Notes under the pieces: model-generated
Seen by the model: the letters and a program-made list of their open reading frames with translations, nothing else
Told to the model about the DNA's origin: nothing
The model's database searches: none
Program-made: the position numbers and the translations under genes
Origin: Chloroflexota bacterium
GTDB lineage: Bacteria > Chloroflexota > Anaerolineae > Anaerolineales > Villigracilaceae
Length of the DNA: 64,000 bases
Assembly (NCBI GenBank): GCA_016191845.1
Contig: JACPVF010000007.1
Coordinates: 1-64,000 of the forward strand
Direction of reading: 5' to 3'
Shown: positions 1-9,018 of the stretch, one piece after another
How the letters are laid out: each line of letters starts with the position of its first letter
Numbering within the stretch: the stretch's first letter is position 1

Positions 1-246
1 GACCAGATGGCGGTCTTCCTGCTGCGCGCCGAGCATGGCGCCAGCTACAACCCGCCGGCGGTGGGTGCCAGCACGGGCTTCGCCGATGTGCCCACCACCT
101 ACTGGGCGGCGGCCTGGATCAAGCAGCTGGCGGCCGAGGGTGTGACCGGTGGTTGTGGCGGCGGCAACTTCTGTCCTGCCACCTCCGTCACCCGCGACCA
201 GATGGCTGTCTTCCTCGTCCGTACCTTCCAACTCCCGCTCCCGTAA
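1..246 (+). CDS. C-terminal end of an SLH-domain surface protein (partial)
   Basis: The reading frame is open from base 1, so the gene begins before the window and only about 81 residues are visible. They contain the end of one S-layer-homology repeat and one complete repeat. Its motifs are FADVPTTYWAAAWI, a GGCGGG..CP cysteine pair and TRDQMAVFLVR. SLH repeats usually anchor secreted proteins to cell-wall polymer, so this is probably the cell-wall end of an exported protein. The same repeat type closes the large protein at 21463-24441, so the two are probably sorted the same way. The catalytic or adhesive part lies outside the window. A strong terminator follows. Confidence 0.85.
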   Translation, partial: DQMAVFLLRAEHGASYNPPAVGASTGFADVPTTYWAAAWIKQLAAEGVTGGCGGGNFCPATSVTRDQMAVFLVRTFQLPLP

Positions 247-280
247 GCGTGTGAGACTCCATAACATTTCGTAGCAAGTC

Positions 281-315
281 CGCCTGCCGCAGAATTCTGC
301 GGCAGGCGTTTTTAT
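281..315 (+). terminator. Rho-independent terminator
   Basis: A perfect 28-base palindrome (281-308, GAATTC at its centre) is followed by a T-rich run. It closes the SLH protein gene. Confidence 0.9.
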
Positions 316-317
316 TG

Positions 318-346
318 TTGCAGACAGGTACCGCACAGGTTAAAAT
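318..346 (+). promoter_or_regulatory. Leaderless promoter of the RNase H-like gene
   Basis: TTGCAG (318-323), a 17-base spacer and TAAAAT (341-346) lie only 7 bases before the ATG at 354. No Shine-Dalgarno sequence fits in that gap, so the transcript probably starts at or next to the start codon. Confidence 0.6.
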
Positions 347-353
347 CCATCCC

Positions 354-1583
354 ATGCCATCCCTCTCGGATAAACTCAAAGCGCTGGGCGTCAAGGTGGG
401 GACCAGCGACCTGCCCGCTCCCCAAGTGGACAGGTCTCACGGCATTGACTCGGTCGTGGCGGGGCGCTATCGCTCCACGCGGCAGGGAGACGTCTTCGTG
501 GCGGAGCAGGCCTTCGGTCCGGACTATCGCCACGGCACGGCTCCGCTGACGTCGGCGCATCCGCTGACGGTCATCGCCCAATGGGCTGACGATGTCCGCA
601 TCCAGGATCTGCCGCTCACATCCCTGGCCTTCCTCGACACCGAGACCAGTGGCATGGCGGGCGGAACGGGCACTTATGCCTTCATGGTCGGTGTGGCGCG
701 CTTCGTGGGGGAACAATTCCAACTGGCGCAGTTCTTCCTGCGCGATCCCTCAGAGGAGCCCGCCCTGTTGGAGGGCCTGGCTGATTTCCTCGCGCCGTGC
801 CAGGCGTTGGTGACCTTCAACGGGAAGACCTTTGATGCGCCGCTGTTGCGCACGCGTTACACCCTGCACCACATCCCCAACCCCTTCGCCGATTTTGCCC
901 ACATCGACCTGTTGCCGCTAGCCCGCCGCCTGTGGCGTGACCGCCTGCCCAGCCGCGCGTTGAAGTATCTGGAAGAGAACATCCTCGGCCTGCCGCGCAC
1001 CTCAGAAGAAGTGCCCGGCTACGAGATCCCCTGGCTGTATTTTGACTACCTGCGCACGGGCGATACCTCGCCGCTCAAGGGCGTCTTCTATCACAATGCC
1101 ATGGACGTGGTGGCGATGGCCGCCCTGCTGGGCCATATCAACGACCTGCTGACCGACCCGTTCGGTGGTCGTGTGGAGCACGGTCTGGACTTCGTGGCGC
1201 TCGGGAAACTGTTCGAGGATTTGGGCCGCTGGGAGGAAGCGGTCAAACTCTACGAGCGGGGGCTGGAATCCAATTTAACGGAGGCAGATTTCGGGCTGGC
1301 GGTGAAGCGGCATTCCATCCTGCAGAAGCGGCGCGGGGACCTGGCAGAGGCCGTCCGCTGGTGGGAACAGGCCGCCGAGCGCGGGCACGTCTACGCCTGC
1401 ATCGAACTGGCCAAGCATTACGAGCACCGTGAACGCGACCCGCAACAGGCGCTGCACTGGGCGATGGCAGCACGCGAGCTGGTCCACGAGCAGGACCTGC
1501 CGCCCTACATCCGCCGCCACTGGTTGGACGAGATCGACCACCGCCTCTCGCGCCTCGAGCGCAAATCGGGAGCGGGTAAATAA
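354..1583 (+). CDS. RNase H-like (DEDD) exonuclease-domain protein with TPR-like tail
   Basis: This 409-residue protein resembles the YprB/RNase_H_2 group of predicted 3'-5' exonucleases. The DEDD-type acidic residues are visible: D95 and E97 in FLDTETS, D161 in NGKTFDAP, and H247/D251 in YHNAMDV. The last 110 residues or so are helical and TPR/Sel1-like (EDLGRWEEAVKLYERGLES) and may bind a partner. An in-frame TTG exists at 315, but ATG 354 is preferred because it sits 7 bases after a good -10 box. Role in DNA or RNA processing is inferred; the substrate is unknown. Confidence 0.75.
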   Translation: MPSLSDKLKALGVKVGTSDLPAPQVDRSHGIDSVVAGRYRSTRQGDVFVAEQAFGPDYRHGTAPLTSAHPLTVIAQWADDVRIQDLPLTSLAFLDTETSGMAGGTGTYAFMVGVARFVGEQFQLAQFFLRDPSEEPALLEGLADFLAPCQALVTFNGKTFDAPLLRTRYTLHHIPNPFADFAHIDLLPLARRLWRDRLPSRALKYLEENILGLPRTSEEVPGYEIPWLYFDYLRTGDTSPLKGVFYHNAMDVVAMAALLGHINDLLTDPFGGRVEHGLDFVALGKLFEDLGRWEEAVKLYERGLESNLTEADFGLAVKRHSILQKRRGDLAEAVRWWEQAAERGHVYACIELAKHYEHRERDPQQALHWAMAARELVHEQDLPPYIRRHWLDEIDHRLSRLERKSGAGK

Positions 1584-1668
1584 TGCCAGGAGACGGGGGT
1601 CATGCCTTTGCAATGATTGAAAAGCCTGCGTGCCTTATAATTTTCTTATCCGACCGTAAGGATTCAGA

Positions 1669-4600
1669 ATGAGTTTCGAATACTCCCCCTACGTCCCACC
1701 CCTGATCGCCGCGACGCTGGTTGCGATCTGGGCCATGTTTTACATGTGGCCGCACCGAAAAAAGAGGGGAACTCCCATGCTTATGATGCTGGCAGCGGGA
1801 ATCTTCGCGTGGACGTTGGGGTATGCGCTGGAAATCGCCGGCGCAGACCTGGCCACCAAGGTCTTCTGGGGCAAGATGCAATATTTGGGGATCGCCACCC
1901 TCCCACTCGCCTGGGTATTCTTCACAATCCTCTACACGATCCCGTCCTATCGTCTGACACGGCGGAACACGATCTGGGTGATCCTGCCGGGTTTGGTGTC
2001 GCTGGTCACGCTCGTCCTGGTGGCGACCACCGAACAGCACGGCCTGATCTGGAAAAGTTACAAGGTCCAGCAGTATGCCGGTTTTTCGGCGCTTGGCATA
2101 GACCACGGTCCATTATTCACAGTTTATTGGGGCTACGCCATGCTGATGATGGTGGGCGGGACGGTCATGCTGGTACGCTCACTGACTCGCGCGCGCGGCG
2201 CGTTCCGCGGACAACGGGCATTGTTCTTCCTGGCTGCATTGGCACCCCTCTCGGGCAGTGTCATTTATGTGATCTTCAAAAGTGACCTCGACCTGACTCC
2301 CTTCGGGTTCACCGTCAGCCTGGCGGCTTTTGCATGGGCCAGCTTTGGCTTCCGCCTGATGGACATCGCTCCCATCGCGCGCGACGCGGTCATGGATGCC
2401 ATGCGCGAAGGCATGATCGTGCTTGACGCGCGCGGCAACGTCGTGGATATCAACAACGCAGCCGCCCACATGATCGGCATTCCTGCGGCAGACGCCGTCG
2501 GGAAGGATGCCCAGGTCGTCTTCCGCCCGTGGGCACACCTGGTGGAGCGTTTCCGCGACCAACTCGAAGCCAAGGATGAGATCAACATTGGGCACGGGGA
2601 GGCCCAGCAAAGGTACGAAGTACGGATTTCCCCGCTGTACAACCGGGAAGACCAGTTCGTAGGGCGCGTCATCCTGCTGCGTACCATGGACGAGAGCGCT
2701 CCCCAGCCGCGCTTCGCGCCCAGCCCGGACCCGAATACGGGTCCCCGTCCTGTCTCCGGGGCCTATGCCAATACCATTCCACTCGAAAGCACGGTGGCGG
2801 CCAAACCGAATCGCTTATGGGCGAGGCTGAAGAATTTCTACTACCCTCCGATTGACAAAGACCTGCCCATCCCCCCCAACGTCAACCCTGCCTGGCATCA
2901 GATTCGCGAACAGCTCCTCACTGCAACACTGAGAGTTGCGGCAACTGTGCGGACGCTGGCCCTCCTGATGACACTCCTGACCGTACACAGGGTCAGCAGC
3001 ATGGATATCGCCTTCGGGGTGGCGATCCTCTTCTTCTGGATCCTGGGACTGGCACGAAACCTTCGTTACAATCTGCGTGCGGGTATTTTCCTTGTCATGA
3101 TCTACGGCCTTGGTGTCATTGAGACGCTGAATTACGGCTTCTCGATGCAAAGCGCCGTTTTCTTCACGGTCTTCATCATCACTTCAGCGGTCTTGCTGGT
3201 GCGCCGCCACGTAATTCTCACGTTTGCGCTGACGCTCGTCACGTTGGGCACATTCGCCGCACTGATCGCTGCAAAACTATTCGTCCCGCTTCAAAAGATT
3301 CCCATCGGAACGCCCTTGCTGCAGACCCTGCCGTCCGAGGTGCTTGGTCTGTTGGTCTTTGCAGTCGGCATGACGGTCGTTTTGGTTTTCATCGTCATGC
3401 TGCTCGAGAACTTGAACAGCACCTGGCAAAAGGAAACACAGGCCTTCAACCTATTGCAGCAGGAACGCGACCTGCTCGAACAGCGCGTGGTGGAACGCAC
3501 CCGCGATCTGGCCGAGGCGCGCGACAAGGCCGAGCGGACCAGCAGCAGCCTGCGCAAGTATTTCCGCGCCATCGAACAGAGCGGCAGCACGATCGTCATC
3601 ACCGACAAGGATGGCAACATCGAATATGCCAATCCCCGCTTCGAACAGAGTACCGGATATTCCGTAGCCGAAGCGGTGGGTAAAAATCCGCGCATCCTGA
3701 AATCGGGGCGCCAAACCAATGAATACTATCGACAGATGTGGGACACGATCAACTCCGGGCAGGTCTGGAACGGAGAGTTCCAAAACCGCCGCAAAGATGG
3801 CTCGTTGTATTGGGAGTATGCCACCATCGCCCCGGTCGCAGATGCGCAAGGCGTCATCACCAACTATGTGGCCATCAAGGAAGATATCACCGAGCGCAAA
3901 TCCACCGAGGACCAATTGTTGCGCCTTTCCCAGGCGGTGGAACAAAGCGGCAACACCGTCATCGTGATGGATCGCGCCGGTCTGATCGAATACGTCAACC
4001 CGAAATTTACCGAAGTAACCGGCTATACTGCTGAAGAAGCCATCGGCCAGTCTCCCATCACCCTGATGAATGGCTTCGGCACCACGCCCAACTTCAGCCG
4101 CGACGAATGGTGGCTGACCGTCAACGGTGGGCAGATCTGGCATGGTGAATTCCGCAACCACCGCAAGGACGGCAGCCTGTTCTGGGAGTCGGCCACCATT
4201 GCCCCGGTCCATGGCCGCGATGGTACCATCATTAATTTCGTGGAAATCAAGCAGGACATCACCGAACAAAAGATCCTGCAGGATCAATTGCAAAAGCAGA
4301 ATGATTATCTTTCCATCCTGCACCAGGTCACACTCGATTTGCTTAATCGCCGTGAACTGGACGATCTCCTGCAGGTGGTGGTGGAACGTTCCGCCGTGCT
4401 GTTGGATGCGCCCTTCAGCGAGTTGATGCTCGCGGAAGATGGTGTTTTGGTGGTAAAGGCCTTCACGGCCAATCAGCCTGGTCTCAAGGGGGATCGCGTC
4501 AGTCGCGAGGAGGCCCGCCTCTCCTGGCTGGCCTACGATACACAGGAACCTGTCATCCTCGATGATTACTCCACCTGGGAACACCGCCGCGAGCTGTATC

Positions 4601-5940
4601 CATCGAACCTGTATGCTGTCGCCGACTTCCCTGTCATAGCGGGTGATCATTGTTTGGGCGTGCTCTCGTTGGGGCGTTCCCAGCCAGGGTATCGCTTCAC
4701 TGCCCAACAGACCGAGACCGGCATCTTGTTTGCCCGTCTGGTGGCGCTCGTATTGGACAACGTCAGCCTGTATGACTCGGCCATGCGCGAGATCGCCGAA
4801 CGTAAGCGTGCCGAGTCACTATTGCAGGAGAGCGAAGCTCGCTTCCGCCAGATCGTGGAGAACGCCAGCGATGTCATTTACCGTACCGATGCAAAGGGGC
4901 ATTTCACCTACGTCAATCCGTCGGCGCTCAAGGTATTGAACTTCTCCAGTGAAGAAGAAATGCTCGGCAGGCACTACCTCGATATCACCACGCCCGAGTT
5001 CCGCACCCGTTTGAAGCGCTTCTACGATCACCAATACCTGAGCAAGACCCGTAACTCTTATTTCGAATTTCCCGCCGTCACCGTGGATGGGCAGATCGCA
5101 TGGATCGGACAGAATGTACAGCTCATCATGGATGGGGGGCAGGTGACCGGCTTCCAGGCCGTGGCCCGCGACGTCACCAGCCTCAAACAGGCCCAGGAGG
5201 CCCTGGCCCTCTCCCGTGACCAGGCGCTGGATGCCAGCCGCTTCAAGAGTCAGTTGCTTTCGAGGGTCAGCCACGAACTGCGCACTCCGCTGGGCGGCAT
5301 TCTCGGCTATGTGGAACTGCTCGAATATGGAGCCTATGGCCCGCTCAATGAAGAACAACACAATGCGACGAGAAACATCATTGAAAGCACTCAGTACCTG
5401 ACCGAGATGGTCAACGACCTGCTGGACGAGGCTCAGATTGAGTCGAAATCTCTCAGCCTGTACGAAGGGCTTTTCCGCCCTGCAGACCTGCTCGAAAAAA
5501 TCCGTGCCACCATGTCTGTACTGGCGGAGAAAAAGGGATTATCCTTCCATGTAAGTCTTGACCCCGATCTTCCCGATGAACTCTATGGAGATTTCAATCG
5601 CCTGCAACAGATCATCATCAATCTGGGCGGGAACGCCGTCAAGTTTACCGAAAAGGGCGAGATCGGCGTCCACATGAAGCGCCCGTCACCGGCGCAGTGG
5701 TCCATTGAGGTGAGCGACAGCGGCGTGGGCATCCCTCCCGCCGACCGCGAAAACATTTTCGAGCCTTTCCGCCAGGTGAATAATTCCATCACGCGCGAGA
5801 ATCGCGGATCAGGCCTGGGCCTGGCCATCACCCACCAACTCGTCGAACTGATGGGCGGTCAGATGCACCTTGAAAGCGAAGTCGGAAAGGGCAGCCTGTT
5901 CATCGTCACGCTGCCCATTATCAACGCACCCGGAGAATAA
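1669..5940 (+). CDS. Large multi-PAS/GAF membrane sensor histidine kinase
   Basis: This 1423-residue kinase has, in order: an N-terminal 7TM-type sensor (about 1-230), PAS (240-335), a second membrane block of about six helices (422-584), a coiled coil (584-630), two similar PAS/PAC units (632-870, each ending near DITE), GAF (880-1035), PAS (1045-1175), HisKA with phospho-acceptor H1202 in SHELRTPLGG, and a HATPase domain with N box (INLGGNAVKFT), G1 (DSGVGI) and G2 (GSGLGLAI). ATG 1669 follows an AAGGA site, and a TATAAT box lies at 1636-1641. Two separate membrane domains in one kinase are unusual. The receiver gene starts 3 bases after the stop, so the two probably form one phosphorelay. 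Confidence 0.9.
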   Translation: MSFEYSPYVPPLIAATLVAIWAMFYMWPHRKKRGTPMLMMLAAGIFAWTLGYALEIAGADLATKVFWGKMQYLGIATLPLAWVFFTILYTIPSYRLTRRNTIWVILPGLVSLVTLVLVATTEQHGLIWKSYKVQQYAGFSALGIDHGPLFTVYWGYAMLMMVGGTVMLVRSLTRARGAFRGQRALFFLAALAPLSGSVIYVIFKSDLDLTPFGFTVSLAAFAWASFGFRLMDIAPIARDAVMDAMREGMIVLDARGNVVDINNAAAHMIGIPAADAVGKDAQVVFRPWAHLVERFRDQLEAKDEINIGHGEAQQRYEVRISPLYNREDQFVGRVILLRTMDESAPQPRFAPSPDPNTGPRPVSGAYANTIPLESTVAAKPNRLWARLKNFYYPPIDKDLPIPPNVNPAWHQIREQLLTATLRVAATVRTLALLMTLLTVHRVSSMDIAFGVAILFFWILGLARNLRYNLRAGIFLVMIYGLGVIETLNYGFSMQSAVFFTVFIITSAVLLVRRHVILTFALTLVTLGTFAALIAAKLFVPLQKIPIGTPLLQTLPSEVLGLLVFAVGMTVVLVFIVMLLENLNSTWQKETQAFNLLQQERDLLEQRVVERTRDLAEARDKAERTSSSLRKYFRAIEQSGSTIVITDKDGNIEYANPRFEQSTGYSVAEAVGKNPRILKSGRQTNEYYRQMWDTINSGQVWNGEFQNRRKDGSLYWEYATIAPVADAQGVITNYVAIKEDITERKSTEDQLLRLSQAVEQSGNTVIVMDRAGLIEYVNPKFTEVTGYTAEEAIGQSPITLMNGFGTTPNFSRDEWWLTVNGGQIWHGEFRNHRKDGSLFWESATIAPVHGRDGTIINFVEIKQDITEQKILQDQLQKQNDYLSILHQVTLDLLNRRELDDLLQVVVERSAVLLDAPFSELMLAEDGVLVVKAFTANQPGLKGDRVSREEARLSWLAYDTQEPVILDDYSTWEHRRELYPSNLYAVADFPVIAGDHCLGVLSLGRSQPGYRFTAQQTETGILFARLVALVLDNVSLYDSAMREIAERKRAESLLQESEARFRQIVENASDVIYRTDAKGHFTYVNPSALKVLNFSSEEEMLGRHYLDITTPEFRTRLKRFYDHQYLSKTRNSYFEFPAVTVDGQIAWIGQNVQLIMDGGQVTGFQAVARDVTSLKQAQEALALSRDQALDASRFKSQLLSRVSHELRTPLGGILGYVELLEYGAYGPLNEEQHNATRNIIESTQYLTEMVNDLLDEAQIESKSLSLYEGLFRPADLLEKIRATMSVLAEKKGLSFHVSLDPDLPDELYGDFNRLQQIIINLGGNAVKFTEKGEIGVHMKRPSPAQWSIEVSDSGVGIPPADRENIFEPFRQVNNSITRENRGSGLGLAITHQLVELMGGQMHLESEVGKGSLFIVTLPIINAPGE

Positions 5941-5943
5941 CCC

Positions 5944-6300
5944 ATGACCCAACGTTATGCCCTCGTAATCGAAGATGACCCCAAGTTGGGGGTGATCTAC
6001 CGCACCGCCCTGCAGCAGGCAGGATATGAAACCGACCTGGACGAGAACGGGAATCGCTACCGCACCCTGCTGGATGCCCGCCGCCCCGACCTGGTCATCC
6101 TTGACCTGCACCTGCCTTTCGCCGCCGGGAGCGACATCCTCGATGAGATCCGCGCTAAATATCCTGAAACCATCGTGGCCGTCGTCACCGCTGATTTCAT
6201 CAAGGCCAGGAATCTCACCACCAAGGCTCACCACATCCTGATCAAGCCAGTTAGTGTAGCCAACCTGTTGAAATTGGCCGAATCGGTCAAGGGACAATAG
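5944..6300 (+). CDS. Stand-alone response-regulator receiver domain
   Basis: At 118 residues this is a receiver domain without an output domain. It has the acidic pair E10/D11/D12, phospho-acceptor D54 (ILDLHLP), a conserved T in VVTAD and the lysine in ILIKPVS. It begins 3 bases after the giant kinase, so it is the likely phosphate acceptor. It may pass the signal on by protein contact or phosphotransfer, since no DNA-binding domain is present. Its final target is not in the window. A terminator follows at 6324. Confidence 0.9.
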   Translation: MTQRYALVIEDDPKLGVIYRTALQQAGYETDLDENGNRYRTLLDARRPDLVILDLHLPFAAGSDILDEIRAKYPETIVAVVTADFIKARNLTTKAHHILIKPVSVANLLKLAESVKGQ

Positions 6301-6323
6301 ATTTCGGCATCTGCCAAGAATGA

Positions 6324-6350
6324 CAGCCCCGGGATTCGGGGCTGTTTTGT
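6324..6350 (+). terminator. Rho-independent terminator
   Basis: A 7-bp stem (CAGCCCC / GGGGCTG) is followed by TTTTGTT. It ends the kinase-receiver operon. Confidence 0.85.
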
Positions 6351-6380
6351 TGAGTGATAAAATCAGAGCAGGAGGAAGCC

Positions 6381-6932
6381 ATGCCAAAAGCAATCGATGA
6401 ACTGGTACGTATGCACGATGTCGAAACATTGTACGATTTGATGGCCGAGGATGAAGACTGGATGATTCAGCTCGATGCGGCCGAAGGGTTGGTCAAGCTC
6501 AACGACCGTCGCGGGTACGAATTCCTGATCAGCGCCGCACAAAGCGAGGACGAAGAAGTGCGCGAAGTAGCCCGCGAGATTCTGGATTCGCCCGTCATGC
6601 GCGATATGAAGACGCAGATCGACGCCGAAGCCACCCGCGCCCGCCAGGTCCACTTCGAGACCGCGCACAAGCGTCTTCAAAAGGGTGCAAAGGTCTTCCG
6701 TTACAAGATGGTCTATCTGCCTGCGGGTGAGATCATGAGCGAGGACACCCTGGGCGAAGGCTTCGACGTGCCCGCCCTCGACAACTTCGGCCTCGAAGGT
6801 TGGGAAGTGGTCCACATGCTGCCCCGCCGCAGCGCCGTGTTGGTGGGCAGCGTAGACGATCACTTCGTGGGCGCCTATTTCCTGCTTAAGCGCGAGGTCC
6901 GCCCAGACGAGGCCGCCGAACTGGAAAAGTAG
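6381..6932 (+). CDS. HEAT-like repeat protein with DUF4177-like C-terminal domain
   Basis: This is a 183-residue soluble protein. Residues about 1-75 form two or three acidic helical hairpins like HEAT repeats (DEDWMIQLDAAEGLVKLND). The C-terminal part, starting near FRYKMVYLP and running through NFGLEGWEVVHMLP to a hydrophobic end, resembles the small DUF4177 fold (YKV...LGxEGWELV). ATG 6381 is chosen because GGAGGA sits just upstream; an earlier in-frame start at 6354 lacks this. The fusion suggests a scaffolding or binding role. No catalytic residues are apparent, and the function is unknown. Confidence 0.7.
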   Translation: MPKAIDELVRMHDVETLYDLMAEDEDWMIQLDAAEGLVKLNDRRGYEFLISAAQSEDEEVREVAREILDSPVMRDMKTQIDAEATRARQVHFETAHKRLQKGAKVFRYKMVYLPAGEIMSEDTLGEGFDVPALDNFGLEGWEVVHMLPRRSAVLVGSVDDHFVGAYFLLKREVRPDEAAELEK

Positions 6933-7001
6933 ACATCTCCCAGCAGCAACTTTTTGGCCCATCGCGCATCTGAAAAGAAAAAACCGAATTTGTGAGGTCC
7001 C

Positions 7002-7469
7002 ATGCCGAAAAAGTCTTCCCGCCGCGAGCGCACCTCGTGCAATAGTTTCAGCAAATTCATGCGCAATCCCCTGGTGGGTCTGGGCGCGATCGTGTTGCTG
7101 TTCGTCATCGTCTTCCTGATCGCCTCATTAAGCGGTGGCAGCTCTGGAAACCTGCCAGCCGAGATCAGCGTACAGGAAGCCTACCAGAAGTACCAGCAGG
7201 GCGTTTTCCTGCTCGACGTGCGCCGACCCGATGAATGGGATATGTATCACGTGGCGAACACCGTCCAGATCCCACTCGATGAACTGTCCAGCCGCCTGAG
7301 TGAACTTCCCAAGGACCAGCCCATCATGATCATCTGCCACTCGGGCAACCGTAGCGGGCAGGCCCAAGCCATCCTGGCCCAGGCAGGATTCAATGCCACC
7401 AGCGTGGCAGGCGGAATGATCGCCTGGAACCAGGCGGGCTATCCGCTCGAAGGGCCGCAACGGCCGTAA
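7002..7469 (+). CDS. Membrane-anchored rhodanese-domain protein
   Basis: This 155-residue protein has a basic N-terminus, one transmembrane helix (about 25-45, LVGLGAIVLLFVIVFLIA) and a rhodanese domain. The active loop CHSGNRSG carries the catalytic Cys expected of sulfurtransferases, and the DVRRPDEWDMYHV motif is also typical. The positive-inside rule places the domain outside the membrane. It probably moves sulfane sulfur or acts in redox or thiol homeostasis at the cell surface; the substrate cannot be read from sequence. It ends in its own terminator, so it is likely monocistronic. Confidence 0.85.
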   Translation: MPKKSSRRERTSCNSFSKFMRNPLVGLGAIVLLFVIVFLIASLSGGSSGNLPAEISVQEAYQKYQQGVFLLDVRRPDEWDMYHVANTVQIPLDELSSRLSELPKDQPIMIICHSGNRSGQAQAILAQAGFNATSVAGGMIAWNQAGYPLEGPQRP

Positions 7470-7482
7470 GGTCCGAACCCTA

Positions 7483-7513
7483 AAAGGTGACGCAGGATTG
7501 CGTCACCTTTTTT
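7483..7513 (+). terminator. Rho-independent terminator
   Basis: The stem AAAGGTGACG / CGTCACCTTT is followed by a T run. It separates the rhodanese gene from the zinc locus. Confidence 0.85.
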
Positions 7514-7520
7514 GATTCCC

Positions 7521-7549
7521 TTGACAGGCCTTGATGCCGCGATTACACT
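7521..7549 (+). promoter_or_regulatory. Promoter of zur
   Basis: A perfect -35 box TTGACA (7521-7526), a 17-base spacer and TACACT (7544-7549) abut the Zur-box palindrome. A repressor bound there would cover the transcription start. Confidence 0.75.
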
Positions 7550-7568
7550 ATTGAAAATGATTTTCAAT
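7550..7568. promoter_or_regulatory. Zur/Fur-family operator palindrome
   Basis: ATTGAAAATGATTTTCAAT is a perfect 9-1-9 inverted repeat. Its core TGAAAATgATTTTCA has the 7-1-7 layout of Zur boxes known from actinobacteria and cyanobacteria. It lies right after the -10 box and 16 bases before the regulator's ATG, which fits autorepression of the whole zinc locus. Confidence 0.8.
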
Positions 7569-7584
7569 ATCAAAGAGACCGTCC

Positions 7585-8007
7585 ATGACCGCTGAACTCT
7601 GGCTGACCCAATTACATGAAAACGGCTACCGTCTCACCGATGCGCGCCGTGCCGTGGTGGAAATCGTGGAGCAATCCACGCGTGCGCTGACGCCTGTCGA
7701 GGTATACGACCTGGCGCGCAAGAAATATCGCGCGCTGGGGCTGGTCACGGTCTATCGCACACTGGAGAAGCTCGAAGAGTTGCACCTAATCCAGCGCGTA
7801 CACCAGCCGCAGGGATGCCAGGCTTTCGTCTCGGCGGGACACGGCCATCAACACCTGCTGCTATGTCAGAACTGCGGTCGCGTGGAATTCTTCGATGGGG
7901 ATGACCTGGATGCACTAACCCGGTACATTGCGCAAAAAACGGGTTACCAGATCAATGAGCACTGGCTGCAACTCTTTGGTCTGTGCATGGATTGCCGCAA
8001 AAACTAA
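7585..8007 (+). CDS. zur: Fur-family zinc uptake regulator (Zur)
   Basis: This 140-residue protein has a winged-helix DNA-binding half (NGYRLTDARRAVVEIVEQS, VTVYRTLEKLEEL) and a metal-sensing half with the HGHQHLLLCQNCG motif. Two CxxC pairs (CQNC, CMDC) form the structural zinc site of the Fur family. Zur, rather than Fur or PerR, is chosen because its own promoter carries a Zur-type box and the next genes encode a zinc-type ABC importer. With zinc bound it should repress this locus. Family assignment is certain; metal identity is inferred from context. Confidence 0.85.
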   Translation: MTAELWLTQLHENGYRLTDARRAVVEIVEQSTRALTPVEVYDLARKKYRALGLVTVYRTLEKLEELHLIQRVHQPQGCQAFVSAGHGHQHLLLCQNCGRVEFFDGDDLDALTRYIAQKTGYQINEHWLQLFGLCMDCRKN

Positions 8008-8014
8008 ATTCGCC

Positions 8015-8037
8015 ATCCCCCGTGAATAGCGGGGGAT
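8015..8037 (+). other. Intercistronic hairpin between zur and znuA
   Basis: An 8-bp stem (ATCCCCCG / CGGGGGAT) with a 7-base loop is followed by A residues, not T residues, so it is not a typical terminator. It may stabilise or separate the zur and znuA parts of the transcript. The znuA ribosome site (AAAGGAG) lies just after it. Confidence 0.55.
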
Positions 8038-8052
8038 AAAAAAGGAGTCAAA

Positions 8053-8973
8053 ATGAAAAAGATTTTCAATTCCATTAACATACTCATACTGATAACGCTT
8101 CTTCTGAGCGCCTGCACTGCCCCTGCCCCGCAACAGACTGACACCAGCAAGTTGCAAGTGTTAACAACCACCACCTTCCTGGCAGACATCACCCGGAATG
8201 TGGCAGGCGACCGGGCACAAGTCGAGTCGTTGCTGCCGGTCGGCGCGGACCCGCACGCCTACCAGGCGGCACCATCAGATGTGGCCAAAATCGCCAAGAG
8301 CATGGTGCTGATCCAAAACGGCATTGAGTACGAGCATTTCCTGGAGCCACTGCTGGAAAATGCAGGCGGCCAACGGTCGATCATCACCGCCACGGATGGG
8401 TTGACGCCGAATCAAATGGACAGCGAGGAGGCGACGGGGCAGAAGGTCGGTGACCCGCACATGTGGCTGGACCCCGTACTGGTCGTCACCTATGTAGAGA
8501 ACATCCGCGATGGGTTGATCCAGGCCGACCCCGCAGGCGCGGAGACCTACAAGGCCAACGCCGATGCATATATCGCACAACTCAAAGATCTGGATGCCTG
8601 GATTCGGACGCAGGTGGAGACCATCCCTGCCGAACGCCGTCTATTGGTGACCAACCACGAGGCGCTGGGATATTTCGCCCAAGAGTACGGATTCACCGTC
8701 GTGGGCAGCATCCTGCCGAGCCTGAGTTCCGAGGCCAGCGCTTCGGCGCAGGAGATCGCCGCTTCGGTGGATGCGATCAAGACCTCGGGCGCGTCCGCCA
8801 TCTTCCTCAGTGACGTGGAAAATGCCAAGCTGGCTGAGCAGATCGCTTCGGAGACGGGTGTCAAGGTGGTCAACGATCTGCATCTCGAGTCGCTGACCGA
8901 CGGTGCACCCGCCGCCACCTACATCGAGATGATGAAATATAATGTCACACGCATCGTCGAAGCGTTGAAATAA
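8053..8973 (+). CDS. znuA: Zinc (or Mn) ABC transporter substrate-binding lipoprotein
   Basis: This 306-residue cluster A-I (cluster 9) metal-binding protein has a lipoprotein signal ending LLSAC (C21), which fits tethering outside the membrane in an organism with a cell wall but without a typical periplasmic form. Likely metal ligands are H68 (ADPHAY), H136 (GDPHMWLDP), H202 or E203 (TNHEALGYF) and D275 (VVNDLHLESL). It lacks the long His-rich loop of enterobacterial ZnuA. It should capture Zn2+ and hand it to the permease encoded downstream. Zinc over manganese rests on the Zur box. AAAGGAG precedes the ATG. Confidence 0.88.
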   Translation: MKKIFNSINILILITLLLSACTAPAPQQTDTSKLQVLTTTTFLADITRNVAGDRAQVESLLPVGADPHAYQAAPSDVAKIAKSMVLIQNGIEYEHFLEPLLENAGGQRSIITATDGLTPNQMDSEEATGQKVGDPHMWLDPVLVVTYVENIRDGLIQADPAGAETYKANADAYIAQLKDLDAWIRTQVETIPAERRLLVTNHEALGYFAQEYGFTVVGSILPSLSSEASASAQEIAASVDAIKTSGASAIFLSDVENAKLAEQIASETGVKVVNDLHLESLTDGAPAATYIEMMKYNVTRIVEALK

Positions 8974-9018
8974 GCGGAAAGGTAAGGGCGGCCCATCCCG
9001 GGTCGCCCAAAAATTGCA

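Noticed and set aside
8015-8037. A terminator between zur and znuA
   Set aside because: The stem is followed by A residues and the genes are in one direction with a ribosome site just after, so it is more likely an intercistronic hairpin.
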